From Lachnospiraceae bacterium (lineage in GTDB: Bacteria > Bacillota > Clostridia > Lachnospirales > Lachnospiraceae): a DNA stretch of 64,000 nucleotides. The stretch is from positions 45,136 to 109,135 of the forward strand of contig JAGAOO010000017.1 in the NCBI GenBank assembly GCA_017623675.1, in the 5' to 3' direction. The notes beneath the pieces were generated by a model. The model was not told the DNA's origin. It saw only the letters and a program-made list of their open reading frames with translations, and made no database searches. Position numbers and translations under genes: made by a program. Positions 37,252 through 46,965 of this stretch are shown here, piece after piece; within the stretch, counting starts at the first letter, position 1, and each line of letters starts with the position of its first letter.

Positions 37252-38197
37252 GCTTTACAGCCCCCTTTCCAAAGCACTTTGGTGCTGTAAACCGTTCAAT
37301 AATCGGTACCAGTAAGTTACCACATAGGATTGCATAGGATACACCCTCTGCGGCAGTACCCGAATTCCATGGGCTTCGCAATACAAAAGTTAAACCTCCC
37401 AGCAAAACGCCATATATCCATCGTCCTTTTGCTGTTATTGGTGATGTAACATAATCGGTTGCCATAAAAATAGCACCCAGCATCAAACCACCACCACATA
37501 AATGGGCAGCGACAAAACTCCAATCCCATCCTCTGCCACTTGCCAGGGCGTAAATCAAAATGCATATTCCAAAGGTTCCAATATAAGAAAGAGGAATCCG
37601 AATGTCAATTACACGCTTAAATAGTAAATATGCTCCTCCAATCAGTAGAGCGGCTGTAGAAGTTTCACCAATGGTTCCTGCAGTACTTCCCATAAACATT
37701 CGAAGCAAATCAACGGACTCCCCAGCCTTTAACATTGCAAGTGGGGTTGCCGTAGTAACTGCATCATATGTAAAATTCGTCATAGACATAGTAAAGGAAA
37801 GCAACAAAAAGCATCTGGCTGCCAAAGCCGGATTCATAAAATTCTGTCCAATTCCGCCAAACAACTGCTTTACAACAATAATGGCAAAAACACTTCCCAA
37901 TACTGCCATCCACCAAGGCAAAGAAGGCGGAAGATTCAAAGCAAGCAGTATTCCGGTGACCACTGCACTAAAATCACTAATGGTTATCTTACGTTTTGAA
38001 AAATACTCAAATGCCCATTCACTGGCTACACAGCTTGCCATACAAATCACAATTAACAAAAAGGCAGATATACCAAAATTGTAAACTCCCATGATGGAAG
38101 CCGGCAGTAATGCAATCACAACATCCAGCATAATACTTGCAGTACTGTCCTCCTGTCTGACATGTGGGGAGGAGGATATCTTTTTTAATTCAGTCAT
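37244..38197 (-). CDS. rnfD: Rnf complex membrane flavoprotein subunit RnfD
   Basis: NqrB/RnfD family subunit, 317 residues, with about nine membrane helices. DAVTTATPLAML matches the family position of the covalently bound FMN threonine. It probably forms part of the ion-translocating path. Start ATG at 38197 has AGGAGG upstream, with the rnfC stop codon inside the ribosome site; the longer open frame lies within rnfC. Confidence 0.96.
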   Translation of the reverse strand: MTELKKISSSPHVRQEDSTASIMLDVVIALLPASIMGVYNFGISAFLLIVICMASCVASEWAFEYFSKRKITISDFSAVVTGILLALNLPPSLPWWMAVLGSVFAIIVVKQLFGGIGQNFMNPALAARCFLLLSFTMSMTNFTYDAVTTATPLAMLKAGESVDLLRMFMGSTAGTIGETSTAALLIGGAYLLFKRVIDIRIPLSYIGTFGICILIYALASGRGWDWSFVAAHLCGGGLMLGAIFMATDYVTSPITAKGRWIYGVLLGGLTFVLRSPWNSGTAAEGVSYAILCGNLLVPIIERFTAPKCFGKGAVKHE

Positions 38198-38208
38198 CGT
38201 TGCACCTC

Positions 38209-39531
38209 CTATTTCTTTCGGCTTGCCAGAATGGATTTTCTGGTTGCCGCAATGGTCTGGGTCAAATGTCGTTTTGCCGGGCAGACATAAGAACAACATC
38301 CACACTCACAACATTCCATGCCATCTTGTTCTACGAATTCATCTAATTTACCTTTTTGTGCTAATTTTGCCAATTGGGATGGATTTACCCGTCCCGGGCA
38401 AACAGCTACACATCTTCCACAACGGATACAATTGGATGGTTCACAGGAAGCCACTTCATCCTCCTGCATACAAAGAATTGCAGAAGAACCTTTTACAAGG
38501 GGAATATCGGTGCTGATAATGGCTTTTCCCATCATCGGTCCTCCGGCAATTATTTTTTCCGGTTCTTCTCCCTTATAACCGCCGGCAGCATCAATCAATT
38601 CTTGAAAACCGGTACCCAACAAAACCTTATAATTCTGTGGATTCACAATAGCATCTCCGGTCACGGTTACAATTCGTTCCATTAATGGGCGTCCCATATA
38701 AACCGCTTCATAGATAGCAACTAAGGTATCAATGTTATGTACAATACAACCTGCATCTGCCGGAAGCATATTTGAATTAACATACCGTTTTGTATTGGCA
38801 TATATCAATTGACGTTCCGCTCCTTCCGGATACTTCGTTTTCATGGTATTGACACGAATCCTTGGGATATCCGACGTCTTCTCCTTTAATATCTGAATGG
38901 CTTTGGGTTTATTGTTCTCCACCGCAATGATACCGGATGCATTGGGAAATAATTGCAAGACAATCTCCAATCCTTTTACAACCTTCTCCGGTTCTTCTAA
39001 CATTCTACGATAATCCGATGTTAAATAAGGCTCACACTCAGAACCATTGACAATGATATAATCAATCGCGTCCACATTCTTTGGTGACAGCTTTACATGC
39101 GTTGGAAATCCTGCACCACCCATACCCACAATACCTGCCTCCTGAATGGCTCCAATAATCTCCTCCCGGCTCATTTCTTCCAGCGGTTTTTCCATTTCAT
39201 GAAATTCCACACTTTCAAAGGCACCATCATTTTCAACAACGATGGAATTTACTTTATTGCCTCCTGAAGATAAACGTGGCTCTATACATTTTACTGTACC
39301 GGATACCGTGGCATGAATGTGTGCAGATACAAAGCCTCCTGCTTCTGCAATTTTCTGTCCTGCCAGAACTCTGTCTCCTTTTTTCACCAACGGTTTCGCC
39401 GGTGCTCCAATATGCTGACTTAAGGGATAGACCATATCTCCTTTGGGGAGATAGACTTCAATTGGCTTATCCATGGTCAGTTCTTTCCCTTCGTAAGGGT
39501 GAATACCTCCCTTAAAAGTAAGTAAACCCAT
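38209..39531 (-). CDS. rnfC: Rnf complex NADH-oxidising subunit RnfC
   Basis: Peripheral subunit that transfers electrons to NAD. In order, the 440-residue protein has an N-terminal RnfC barrel-sandwich domain (FKGGIHPYEGK), an NuoF-like FMN/NAD-binding region (GMGGAGFPTHVKLSPK), a SLBB-like segment and two [4Fe-4S] motifs (CIRCGRCVAVCP and CCECGCCSYVCP). First gene of the rnf operon, preceded by its own promoter. Confidence 0.97.
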   Translation of the reverse strand: MGLLTFKGGIHPYEGKELTMDKPIEVYLPKGDMVYPLSQHIGAPAKPLVKKGDRVLAGQKIAEAGGFVSAHIHATVSGTVKCIEPRLSSGGNKVNSIVVENDGAFESVEFHEMEKPLEEMSREEIIGAIQEAGIVGMGGAGFPTHVKLSPKNVDAIDYIIVNGSECEPYLTSDYRRMLEEPEKVVKGLEIVLQLFPNASGIIAVENNKPKAIQILKEKTSDIPRIRVNTMKTKYPEGAERQLIYANTKRYVNSNMLPADAGCIVHNIDTLVAIYEAVYMGRPLMERIVTVTGDAIVNPQNYKVLLGTGFQELIDAAGGYKGEEPEKIIAGGPMMGKAIISTDIPLVKGSSAILCMQEDEVASCEPSNCIRCGRCVAVCPGRVNPSQLAKLAQKGKLDEFVEQDGMECCECGCCSYVCPAKRHLTQTIAATRKSILASRKK

Positions 39532-39561
39532 ACCTGCTACCTCGTTTCTTAGAATAATCTA

Positions 39562-39590
39562 ATTTTAATACAATTTCACTTGTTATTCAA
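39562..39590 (-). promoter_or_regulatory. Sigma-A-type promoter for the rnf operon
   Basis: On the minus strand, TTGAAT (39585-39590) and TAAAAT (39562-39567) have a 17-base spacer, about 30 bases upstream of the rnfC start. The -35 overlaps the end of the upstream Gx-type gene, so rnfCDGEAB can be transcribed separately. Confidence 0.7.
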
Positions 39591-40078
39591 CCGATTTCCT
39601 TCGGCAGATGCTTATGTAAAAATGCACTGGCAAGACCCACCAATACTCCCGCAATCACACCGGAAACTGCCAAAATCGGGAGATAGTACAGAATCACTCC
39701 ATTTTCCATAAGGAATGCTGCCACAATGATTTGCCCAAGGTTGTGCATGACAGCCCCGGCAACGCTGATACCTACAATAGAAAATTTGTCTGTTTTTTTC
39801 AATAAACACATTGTAATCAAACTGAGAATGGCTCCTGCCAGACTATAAAGAAGCAGAGCTATATTCCCAAACAAGGCAGAGGAAAGCCCGATACGAAGCA
39901 TATTCACACATGCAGCCTCCTTCCAGCCAAACCGGTAGAGTACCAACAGACTTACAAGATTTGCCAGACCTATCTTCACTCCCGGCGCAAACGGAACGAC
40001 AGGAAGCAAGGATTCCAACCAACCCAAAATCAATGCCAGTGTGGAAAACATACCTAGAAATGCAACCTTTTTTGCCAC
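39587..40078 (-). CDS. Gx transporter family membrane protein
   Basis: A 163-residue hydrophobic protein with about five membrane helices, of the Gx-transporter / so-called heptaprenyl diphosphate synthase component I family (PGVKIGLANLVSLL is the recognisable segment). The family resembles substrate-binding S components of vitamin transporters; the substrate is unknown. It is repeatedly found beside rnf, apbE and NusG-domain-II genes, as here, so a role in flavin or cofactor supply is possible. GTG start with GGAGG upstream. Confidence 0.85.
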   Translation of the reverse strand: MAKKVAFLGMFSTLALILGWLESLLPVVPFAPGVKIGLANLVSLLVLYRFGWKEAACVNMLRIGLSSALFGNIALLLYSLAGAILSLITMCLLKKTDKFSIVGISVAGAVMHNLGQIIVAAFLMENGVILYYLPILAVSGVIAGVLVGLASAFLHKHLPKEIG

Positions 40079-40095
40079 AGCAAATCCTCCAATTC

Positions 40096-41352
40096 TTAAT
40101 CAGACTCCCGGTTAATGTAAGTAGGCTCAGATTTAGAGTATACTATTTTCTGACTCTTATACAAACCTACATAACCGGAAAGCATATAACAAATCGCTAT
40201 TACTATCAGGTAATATGGCATCCCCTCCATACCAAATAATTCAAAGCTGATAAATAAAGATGTCATAGGACTATTCGTAACACCACAAAAAACGCCTGTC
40301 ATTCCTGCCGCCGCACAAAGCATTGGAGAAATCCCAAGAATCTGTCCTACTACACAGCCAAAGGTAGCACCCAGAAAGAACGTTGGAACAATCTCGCCGC
40401 CTTTATACCCGCCTCCCAATGTAATGGCTGTAAATATCATCTTTATAAAAAATGCAGCATAGAAAACCTGTCCTTCTTCAATTGCCTTCTGAATCACTTC
40501 CATGCCTGCTCCATTGTAATCCGTTCCAAAAAGAATGGTAAGTCCAACAACCACTGCTCCACAAACAGCAATCCGCAGACATGGATTTTTCAACCATTTC
40601 CGTATATACTTCTCGGTTTCATGCAGCACAATACAAAATACAATACTTAGAAATGCACAAAGAATTGCTAATATACCAATTTTCCCGGTATTTAAAAGAT
40701 TGAATTCCGGTATTTTCGATACCACAAACCGCTCCCCATGCACACCAAAAAACAACGCAATCTGATTAGCAGTCAACGATGCAATCGTACAAGGCACCAG
40801 TGCGGCATAATACATGACACCAATACTTACCATTTCCATCGGAAAAATAACTGCTGCTAAGGGGGTTCCGAATACAGCAGAGAATGCGGCACTCATACCA
40901 CACATTATAATAATTGTCCGGTCCTTTTCATCGAATTTAAAAATTCTGCCGATGGATTCTCCAATACTTCCACCTAACTGAAGTGCTGCTCCTTCCCTTC
41001 CGGCAGAACCACCACACAAATGGGTTAAGATAGTAGAAACAAAAATCAGAGGTGCCGTTCTGGCATGAATTAATTCATCGGTTCGAATTGCTGCAATGAC
41101 CAGATTCGTTCCTTTATGATGCTCTTGATGAAGAAGCTTATAAAATAATACAATCAGCAAACCTGCAACCGGCAGGAAAAAGACCAGCCAGTTATGTGCT
41201 TGCCGAAGTCCGGTAACATATGTCATAGATACAGAAAAAGCTGTACCAATCAAACCAACAACAATACCTGTCAGCAAGGAAAAAACCAGCCATTTTCCAA
41301 AAGTAAGAAGCTGTTGTCCTTCCTCCTTTGCAATCTTTTCCGTATGTTTCAT
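40096..41352 (-). CDS. Divergent ClC family anion channel/antiporter
   Basis: A 418-residue ClC-family membrane protein with about ten membrane spans. The gating-glutamate region is present as GGSAGREGAALQLGGSIGE, and GGGYKGGEIVPTFFLGATFG matches the second ClC signature. The usual GSGIP anion-filter motif upstream is missing, which points to a divergent, possibly CLC-F-like, subgroup. No fluoride riboswitch is visible upstream. ATG at 41352 has GCAGGAGG before it; an upstream TTG would lie ahead of that ribosome site. Confidence 0.88.
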   Translation of the reverse strand: MKHTEKIAKEEGQQLLTFGKWLVFSLLTGIVVGLIGTAFSVSMTYVTGLRQAHNWLVFFLPVAGLLIVLFYKLLHQEHHKGTNLVIAAIRTDELIHARTAPLIFVSTILTHLCGGSAGREGAALQLGGSIGESIGRIFKFDEKDRTIIIMCGMSAAFSAVFGTPLAAVIFPMEMVSIGVMYYAALVPCTIASLTANQIALFFGVHGERFVVSKIPEFNLLNTGKIGILAILCAFLSIVFCIVLHETEKYIRKWLKNPCLRIAVCGAVVVGLTILFGTDYNGAGMEVIQKAIEEGQVFYAAFFIKMIFTAITLGGGYKGGEIVPTFFLGATFGCVVGQILGISPMLCAAAGMTGVFCGVTNSPMTSLFISFELFGMEGMPYYLIVIAICYMLSGYVGLYKSQKIVYSKSEPTYINRESD

Positions 41353-41432
41353 CTGATGTTCCTCCTGCAATTCCCCTTTTTAATGCTTTCGTTCCTTTTC
41401 AATCGTACTATATTAATAGTATCTTCCTTCTC

Positions 41433-41783
41433 TTACTGAATTTCAACTATCAGCTTATGAGGCAGACATACAATAGTCTCTCCTTTTTTACTGATACCCA
41501 CATGTTCTACACAGATTTGATCTCTACAATCTGCTTCAACCACTGATGCAACTCCATTCTCTATTTGAAACAGATTGTATCCTTGATTTGTTTGTATTGG
41601 AATCTGACAATCCCCAGATAATTCCTGTTCAAAAACCACTACATTATCAATGGTAACAACTGCCCTATTACCTGTTTGAAAAAAAACAAACCGAATCAAC
41701 AATGCCAGACATCCCATTCCAAGCAAAATTCCAATAATTAAGAGTATATCATTTCTTTTTCTATTCTTACATTTTTCTTCCAT
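41433..41783 (-). CDS. NusG domain II-containing membrane protein
   Basis: A 116-residue protein with one N-terminal membrane helix (about residues 13-35) and an external beta-rich NusG-II-type domain (VVTIDNVVVFEQELS, DCRDQICVEHVGISKKGETIVCLPHKL). Its two cysteines in CRDQIC are characteristic. Function is unknown, but this family co-occurs with ApbE and Rnf genes in Firmicutes. Encoded 17 bases after apbE. Confidence 0.88.
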   Translation of the reverse strand: MEEKCKNRKRNDILLIIGILLGMGCLALLIRFVFFQTGNRAVVTIDNVVVFEQELSGDCQIPIQTNQGYNLFQIENGVASVVEADCRDQICVEHVGISKKGETIVCLPHKLIVEIQ

Positions 41784-41800
41784 ATACGTTTTTCCTGTGT

Positions 41801-43036
41801 TTATTGTTTTAATGTATAGTCCGAACTGGTTAATTCAAACGCATCCCTCAGTCCTGCTGTTACATATACTTGCGCATCTGTCGTAACAAAGATACCTTCT
41901 GCTCCATATTTTTCCAGTAACGGCAGACTTTTTTCATATCCCAAAATAAAGCAGGCTGTAGATAACCCATCGCTGATAATTCCTTCTTCACAAACAATGG
42001 TAACAGAGCATAATCCACTGTCTGCCGGATAACCGGTACTCGGATTAAAAATATGATGATAACGAATACCATTCTCTATGAAATACTTTTCATAATCCCC
42101 GGAAGTCGAAACCACACCAGACTGCTTCATGGACAGCATTCCCAAAACCGTTCCTTGTACACCTCTTGGATTCTGGATTCCAACTTGCCATTCCCGGGAA
42201 CCGGGCTTTTCGCCATATACTAAAATAGTTCCTCCAATCGACACAATAGCCCCGGAAACCTCTTGGGTATCCAGATAGTTCCGAATCCGGTCTGCTGCAA
42301 TTCCTTTGCCCACTGAACCTAAATCAATGGATAAATCGTTATCCTCTGTATATAATATTCCATTTTCATCTATAAATAACTGGTCATAGCCAGTCATATC
42401 CAATGCCTGTTGAATCTCTTCCTCTGTTGGAACCTTCGGATTATCACCTTCTATTCCCCAAGCTTCAATAACCGGATGTATCGTGATATCTAATGCCCCA
42501 TCGGATGACTTACAAAGTTCCAAAGACGTCTGAAGCCACTGTTGTTCCTCAGTAGATAATGGGATTGCAGTTTCCTCCTTAAGACTTTGATTCCACTGAG
42601 CTACGGAAGACCCTTCTTCCCGCCAGGATAACTGCCGGGTATCCAATTCAACTAACCGGTCAAAGATTTCTTCCACTACAGTATCACTATCTTTTCCATA
42701 GACAGTAGACGAAATAACTGTACCCATAGCAAAGCCTGTTTTTTTAGTTTCTTTGTTGTCCATATGATAATATAATAAACCAAGCAGACAAACCTGCAAA
42801 CAAAGAATTACAGGAATTCCAACTATAAATTGTTTATGTTTCGTCTTATGTCGGAACATCTGCATTCCTATTAAACTACCCAGACTTCCACCCAGAATAG
42901 CAATCAGAAACAGTGTTTTTTCCGGAATCCGCCATACATGCTTCTTTGCCCTGTGCTTATCAATTCCCATACTGGCAAAACCAACTATATTCATAATAAT
43001 GATATAAACTATACTGATTATTAACCAAAGCTCCAT
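41801..43036 (-). CDS. DUF1294-ApbE fusion, probable FMN transferase
   Basis: A 411-residue protein. An N-terminal membrane part with a DUF1294-type sequence (SMGIDKHRAKKHVWRIPEKT, GGSLGSLIGMQMFRHKTKH) occupies about residues 1-90. A complete ApbE domain (about 100-405) follows, with DLGSVGKGIAADRI, IVSIGGTILVYG and HHIFNPSTGYPA. ApbE attaches FMN to threonine in RnfG/RnfD-type proteins. The usual lipoprotein signal is replaced by the DUF1294 membrane segment, which would anchor the enzyme. ATG at 43036 has GGAAGGG upstream. Confidence 0.9.
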   Translation of the reverse strand: MELWLIISIVYIIIMNIVGFASMGIDKHRAKKHVWRIPEKTLFLIAILGGSLGSLIGMQMFRHKTKHKQFIVGIPVILCLQVCLLGLLYYHMDNKETKKTGFAMGTVISSTVYGKDSDTVVEEIFDRLVELDTRQLSWREEGSSVAQWNQSLKEETAIPLSTEEQQWLQTSLELCKSSDGALDITIHPVIEAWGIEGDNPKVPTEEEIQQALDMTGYDQLFIDENGILYTEDNDLSIDLGSVGKGIAADRIRNYLDTQEVSGAIVSIGGTILVYGEKPGSREWQVGIQNPRGVQGTVLGMLSMKQSGVVSTSGDYEKYFIENGIRYHHIFNPSTGYPADSGLCSVTIVCEEGIISDGLSTACFILGYEKSLPLLEKYGAEGIFVTTDAQVYVTAGLRDAFELTSSDYTLKQ

Positions 43037-43076
43037 GTATATCCCTTCCAACGCCTGAAACACCTTTGCAACACAC

Positions 43077-43121
43077 ATATGAGGCTTGCAAAAACCACTG
43101 TCGTTTTCGTAAGCCTCATAT
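43077..43121 (-). other. Inverted repeat between asnB and the apbE fusion
   Basis: A perfect 11-bp inverted repeat (ATATGAGGCTT / AAGCCTCATAT) encloses 23 bases, 35 bases beyond the asnB stop. There is no clear T-tract, so it may be a weak terminator or an RNA-stability element. Confidence 0.5.
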
Positions 43122-43155
43122 ATTTATCCACATTTTAACACTCTTGTTCCATCCA

Positions 43156-44985
43156 CTATGCTCGTTTTACAAAAAACTCATCATACCAGAGCAGGAACAT
43201 AAATACAGTCCAAATCTTTCGACTATTGTCGAATTTTTCTGCCTTATGCTGGTCTAACAGTTTTACCAGATAATCAGTATCAAAAAATTGTGCTGCTGCA
43301 TCACTGGTAAATGCTTCTTTTATACGATTGTAATATTTATCTTCCCGAATCCAGACACGAATTGGCACTGGAAATCCCAATTTCTTCTTATCAGCAACCT
43401 TTTCCGGCAAAACCTCTAAGGCAGTTTTACGAAATGCCCGTTTGGTTACTTCTCCTTCTACCTTGTACTGACGTGGTATTCTGGAAGCCACCTCAAACAC
43501 TTCTTTATCCAAAAATGGAACACGTACCTCTAAAGAATTTGCCATGCTCATTTTGTCTGCCTTTAATAAGATGTCATGAACCATCCAAACATTAATATCC
43601 AGATACTGCATCTGGGTAACGGTATCTTTTCCCTTGGTACGCTCCCAATACGGGCGGGTAACATCCAACGGATTTACTCCGTTTCGTTCCTTCAACAGCT
43701 TATCTTTTTCTTTTTCATCAAAGATAAAGGCATTTCCCACATAGCGTTCCTGCAAAGTCTTGGAATGGCGCACCAGGAAATTAAACCCACGCTTTTTCGG
43801 AAATAGTGCTGCAAATTTACCGATCAAACGCCGAATCGGAAAAGGAATCACATCATATGCCTTATTCTCCAATGGTTCCCGGTAAATATTATAACCACCG
43901 AATAATTCATCCGAACCTTCTCCCGACATTGCAACCTTGACATGCTTTGCCGTCTCATTACCTAAGAAATAAAGTGCAATGGCGGAAGCATCTGCCAATG
44001 GCTGATCCATATAATACTGAATCATGGATAATTTGTCCCAGTATTCCTCCGGTGTAATCACCTTACTGATATTCTGCACCTGAATAATATCTGATAATTC
44101 TTTTGCATAAGAAATTTCATTATATTTCTTCTGCTTAAAGCCAACGGTAAATGTCTTATCTACATTTGCAAGACAAGCAATATAGCTGGAATCCACACCA
44201 CTGGAAAGGAAGGAACCTACCTCCACATCACTGATTTTATGTGCTTTAACGGAATCTTCCATAACCGCTCGGATTTCATCTGCCCATGCATCTAAGTCTT
44301 TGCTTTCGTCCGGTTCCTTAAATTCCGGTTCCCAATAACGAGTGATGGTAATCTTACCATTCTCATATACCAAATAATGAGCCGGAGGCAGACACATAAC
44401 TCCATCAAAAAATGTTTCTGCTGATGGGCTATATTGATAAGTTAAATAGTTTTCCAATACATCATGATTCAATTTCTTTTCAAAATTCGGATGATGTAAA
44501 AAAGCTTTGATTTCTGAGCCAAACATAAAGGTTCCGTTCATATTGGCATAATACATTGGCTTAATACCAAAGAAATCCCTTGCCAGAAACATTTTCTTTT
44601 CATTCTTATCCCAAATTACAAAAGTAAACATTCCCCGCAACATGTTCAGCATATCATATCCATATTCCTCATAAGCATGTACCAATACTTCTGTATCCGA
44701 CTGTGTTTTGAATATATGTCCTTTTGCAATCAGTTCTTCCCGAATCCCCTGATAATTATAGATTTCTCCGTTAAACATTAAAACTAAAGAACCGTCTTCA
44801 TTATAAATAGGCTGGTCGCCTGCATTCAAATCAATAATACTTAACCGACGAAATCCTAATGCAATATCTTCATCTAAATAGGTACCGTCACTATCCGGTC
44901 CCCGATGAATAATTGCATCCTTCATTTTTTCAATAATCTCTGCTTTTTCCGGCAGATGATCTACAAATCCTACAAATCCGCACAT
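43156..44985 (-). CDS. asnB: Asparagine synthase (glutamine-hydrolysing) AsnB
   Basis: Makes asparagine from aspartate, glutamine and ATP. The 609-residue protein begins with the N-terminal glutaminase nucleophile Cys2 (MCGFVGFVDH) and glutaminase motifs (HRGPDSDG, LMFNGEIYNYQ). The C-terminal synthetase domain carries the ATP loop SSGVDSSYIA and SGEGSDELFGGYNIY. It has its own sigma-A promoter and GAGGTG ribosome site. Confidence 0.97.
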   Translation of the reverse strand: MCGFVGFVDHLPEKAEIIEKMKDAIIHRGPDSDGTYLDEDIALGFRRLSIIDLNAGDQPIYNEDGSLVLMFNGEIYNYQGIREELIAKGHIFKTQSDTEVLVHAYEEYGYDMLNMLRGMFTFVIWDKNEKKMFLARDFFGIKPMYYANMNGTFMFGSEIKAFLHHPNFEKKLNHDVLENYLTYQYSPSAETFFDGVMCLPPAHYLVYENGKITITRYWEPEFKEPDESKDLDAWADEIRAVMEDSVKAHKISDVEVGSFLSSGVDSSYIACLANVDKTFTVGFKQKKYNEISYAKELSDIIQVQNISKVITPEEYWDKLSMIQYYMDQPLADASAIALYFLGNETAKHVKVAMSGEGSDELFGGYNIYREPLENKAYDVIPFPIRRLIGKFAALFPKKRGFNFLVRHSKTLQERYVGNAFIFDEKEKDKLLKERNGVNPLDVTRPYWERTKGKDTVTQMQYLDINVWMVHDILLKADKMSMANSLEVRVPFLDKEVFEVASRIPRQYKVEGEVTKRAFRKTALEVLPEKVADKKKLGFPVPIRVWIREDKYYNRIKEAFTSDAAAQFFDTDYLVKLLDQHKAEKFDNSRKIWTVFMFLLWYDEFFVKRA

Positions 44986-45070
44986 GCTTTTGCACCTCGA
45001 TATCGTTATTTATCAAAACGAGTTTAGGACTACTTTCAACATCGTTCTGTCATCCTATATTTTCTTGTTC

Positions 45071-45099
45071 ATTATGGACTGAACTTTACAGGTTGTCAA
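45071..45099 (-). promoter_or_regulatory. Sigma-A promoter for asnB
   Basis: On the minus strand, consensus TTGACA (45094-45099) and CATAAT (45071-45076) are separated by 17 bases. It begins immediately after the hscC-type gene, giving an 80-base leader with no recognisable T-box. Confidence 0.8.
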
Positions 45100-45102
45100 G
45101 CA

Positions 45103-46953
45103 CTATAAGCCCATACTTTTTAACCATTCCTGATATTCCTGCTCTGCATCTCCTTCATCATACTCACCAGAGGTTTCCTTTTGTTCTTGTGATTCCTCTT
45201 CCTGTTCATTCTCACTCTGATACCAGCTTGCAAAATCAAAATCCGGTGTTGCAAAAATATTATGGGTTTCTAAATATTGATCCACATGCCTGAAATAACG
45301 CTTCAGATGACGTTTTGCCTGCGTGATGTTATTTGGAATTCCTTCCCCGACCACATGGGCAAAATAGTCCATACGCTGTTCAATATCCTGTCGCATCTGC
45401 CCGGTACACTGTTCCATTAAACGCAGACCCCAGTTCATAAGATAGTTGTTTTCTTCTTCTTCCGCATTCTGCATTTCCAGCTTTTTGAACACTTCCAGCT
45501 TTTCTTCAATCTGATCTTGAGTCAAACCGGATTTATCGTTCACTATTACAATTTCTTTTTCTTCCCCTGTATTCTGAATTTTTGCCTTTACTTGCAATAC
45601 TCCGTTAATATCGTAGGAAAATCGGACGTCCACTTTTGCCATACCAGCCGGAAGTTTAGGAACCAGCAAATCTAATTCACCTAACAGTAAATTATGCTTT
45701 ACCAACTGTGCTTCACCTTGATAAATCTTTACTACCAAATGTTCTTGATTATCACGTACAGTTACATATTCTCCAACATGTGAAACCGGCAGAGAAGTAT
45801 TTCTAGGTATCATAACCGACATTTTATCTCCTGCACTTACGTCCTCACGATTTACCACACCAACTCCAAGAGAAAACGGACATATATCTGTTAAGACCAT
45901 ATCCTTGATATCTTCGTTTCGCTCTTTTATTCCAACATAAACACCTAAACCCTCTGCAATCATATAATCCGGGTTTCGAACCTGAATATCGTTTCTACGC
46001 AGAATGTGGCAAAGATATTTCTGGACAATTGGCATTTTGCAGGAACCACCAACCAAAATTACTTCATCAATTTCGTCCAAACCCATTCCACTGTCTTTTA
46101 ATACTTGCCTTATTGGTATTTCCATACGACGGAACAAATCTGCGGAAAGCTGAATCAATTCTCTTCGACTGATAGAAACAGAGCCTTGAATATCAGTATC
46201 ATTCACATGTATGATTACAGTTTCCTGATTAGTTAATTCTCGTTTACAGAGTTCTGCCGCCTTCCGAATCATTGCCCGTTGTTCTTCTGTCAAACCATAG
46301 TAATTCAGCTTCATCTGACGAATAAAGTGTCCCATTAATACATCATCAAAATCACTTCCACCCAGTCGGTTATCTCCACTGACTGCAATAATTTCAACTA
46401 CATTATCAAAACATTCTACTAAGGAAACATCCAAAGTTCCACCACCAAAATCAAATACCAGCATAGTTGTGTCTGTATGCATGTCGTAGCAGGCAAGCGC
46501 TGCTGCTGAAGGCTCATTTACGATGCGCTCCACTTTTAATCCGGCTAACTGCCCGGCACGCTTAGTTGCATTTCTTGCCAAATTATTAAAATATGCCGGA
46601 ACACTGATAACTGCCTCTTCTACCGGCTCTCCAAGATAGTTTTCCGCATCCTGTTTTAATCGTTTCAACACCATGGCAGATAATTCTTCTGCCAAATAAC
46701 GATTACCGCCCAAAACAAATCCACTGCTGGTTCCCATAGAACGTTTAAACACACTGGCTGTAGAATCCGGGTGAGTGATTAATCGCTCCTTTGCTGTTTT
46801 TCCTACGTAGAAATTCCCCTTTTCATCTACGCTCACCACACTTGGTGTTAAAAATTCATTGAAGCTATTGGGAATTAATACCGTTTTCCCATTTTCCCAA
46901 ACAGTAGCTAAACTATTGGTAGTACCAAGGTCTATACCTATTATTTTCGACAT
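45103..46953 (-). CDS. HscC-type Hsp70 chaperone
   Basis: A 616-residue DnaK-family ATPase resembling Escherichia coli HscC rather than housekeeping DnaK. Phosphate-1 loop IDLGTTNS lies at residues 7-14, and phosphate-2 FDFGGGTLDVS at 167-177. LTDICPFSLGVGV and FSYDINGVLQVKAK lie in the linker and substrate domain, both close to HscC. The C-terminal lid is short, acidic and Gln/Glu-rich, without an EEVD-like end. It is encoded five bases or so from its J-like partner and third in a three-gene operon. Confidence 0.9.
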   Translation of the reverse strand: MSKIIGIDLGTTNSLATVWENGKTVLIPNSFNEFLTPSVVSVDEKGNFYVGKTAKERLITHPDSTASVFKRSMGTSSGFVLGGNRYLAEELSAMVLKRLKQDAENYLGEPVEEAVISVPAYFNNLARNATKRAGQLAGLKVERIVNEPSAAALACYDMHTDTTMLVFDFGGGTLDVSLVECFDNVVEIIAVSGDNRLGGSDFDDVLMGHFIRQMKLNYYGLTEEQRAMIRKAAELCKRELTNQETVIIHVNDTDIQGSVSISRRELIQLSADLFRRMEIPIRQVLKDSGMGLDEIDEVILVGGSCKMPIVQKYLCHILRRNDIQVRNPDYMIAEGLGVYVGIKERNEDIKDMVLTDICPFSLGVGVVNREDVSAGDKMSVMIPRNTSLPVSHVGEYVTVRDNQEHLVVKIYQGEAQLVKHNLLLGELDLLVPKLPAGMAKVDVRFSYDINGVLQVKAKIQNTGEEKEIVIVNDKSGLTQDQIEEKLEVFKKLEMQNAEEEENNYLMNWGLRLMEQCTGQMRQDIEQRMDYFAHVVGEGIPNNITQAKRHLKRYFRHVDQYLETHNIFATPDFDFASWYQSENEQEEESQEQKETSGEYDEGDAEQEYQEWLKSMGL

Positions 46954-46965
46954 ATTTATTCCTCC

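Noticed and set aside
41353-41432. Fluoride riboswitch upstream of the ClC gene
   Set aside because: The 80-base gap contains only a short TACTAT/ATAGTA hairpin and a ribosome site; none of the conserved crcB-motif elements is visible.
44986-45070. T-box leader for asnB
   Set aside because: The leader is only about 80 bases, with no T-box sequence or antiterminator hairpin; the promoter is too close to the start codon.
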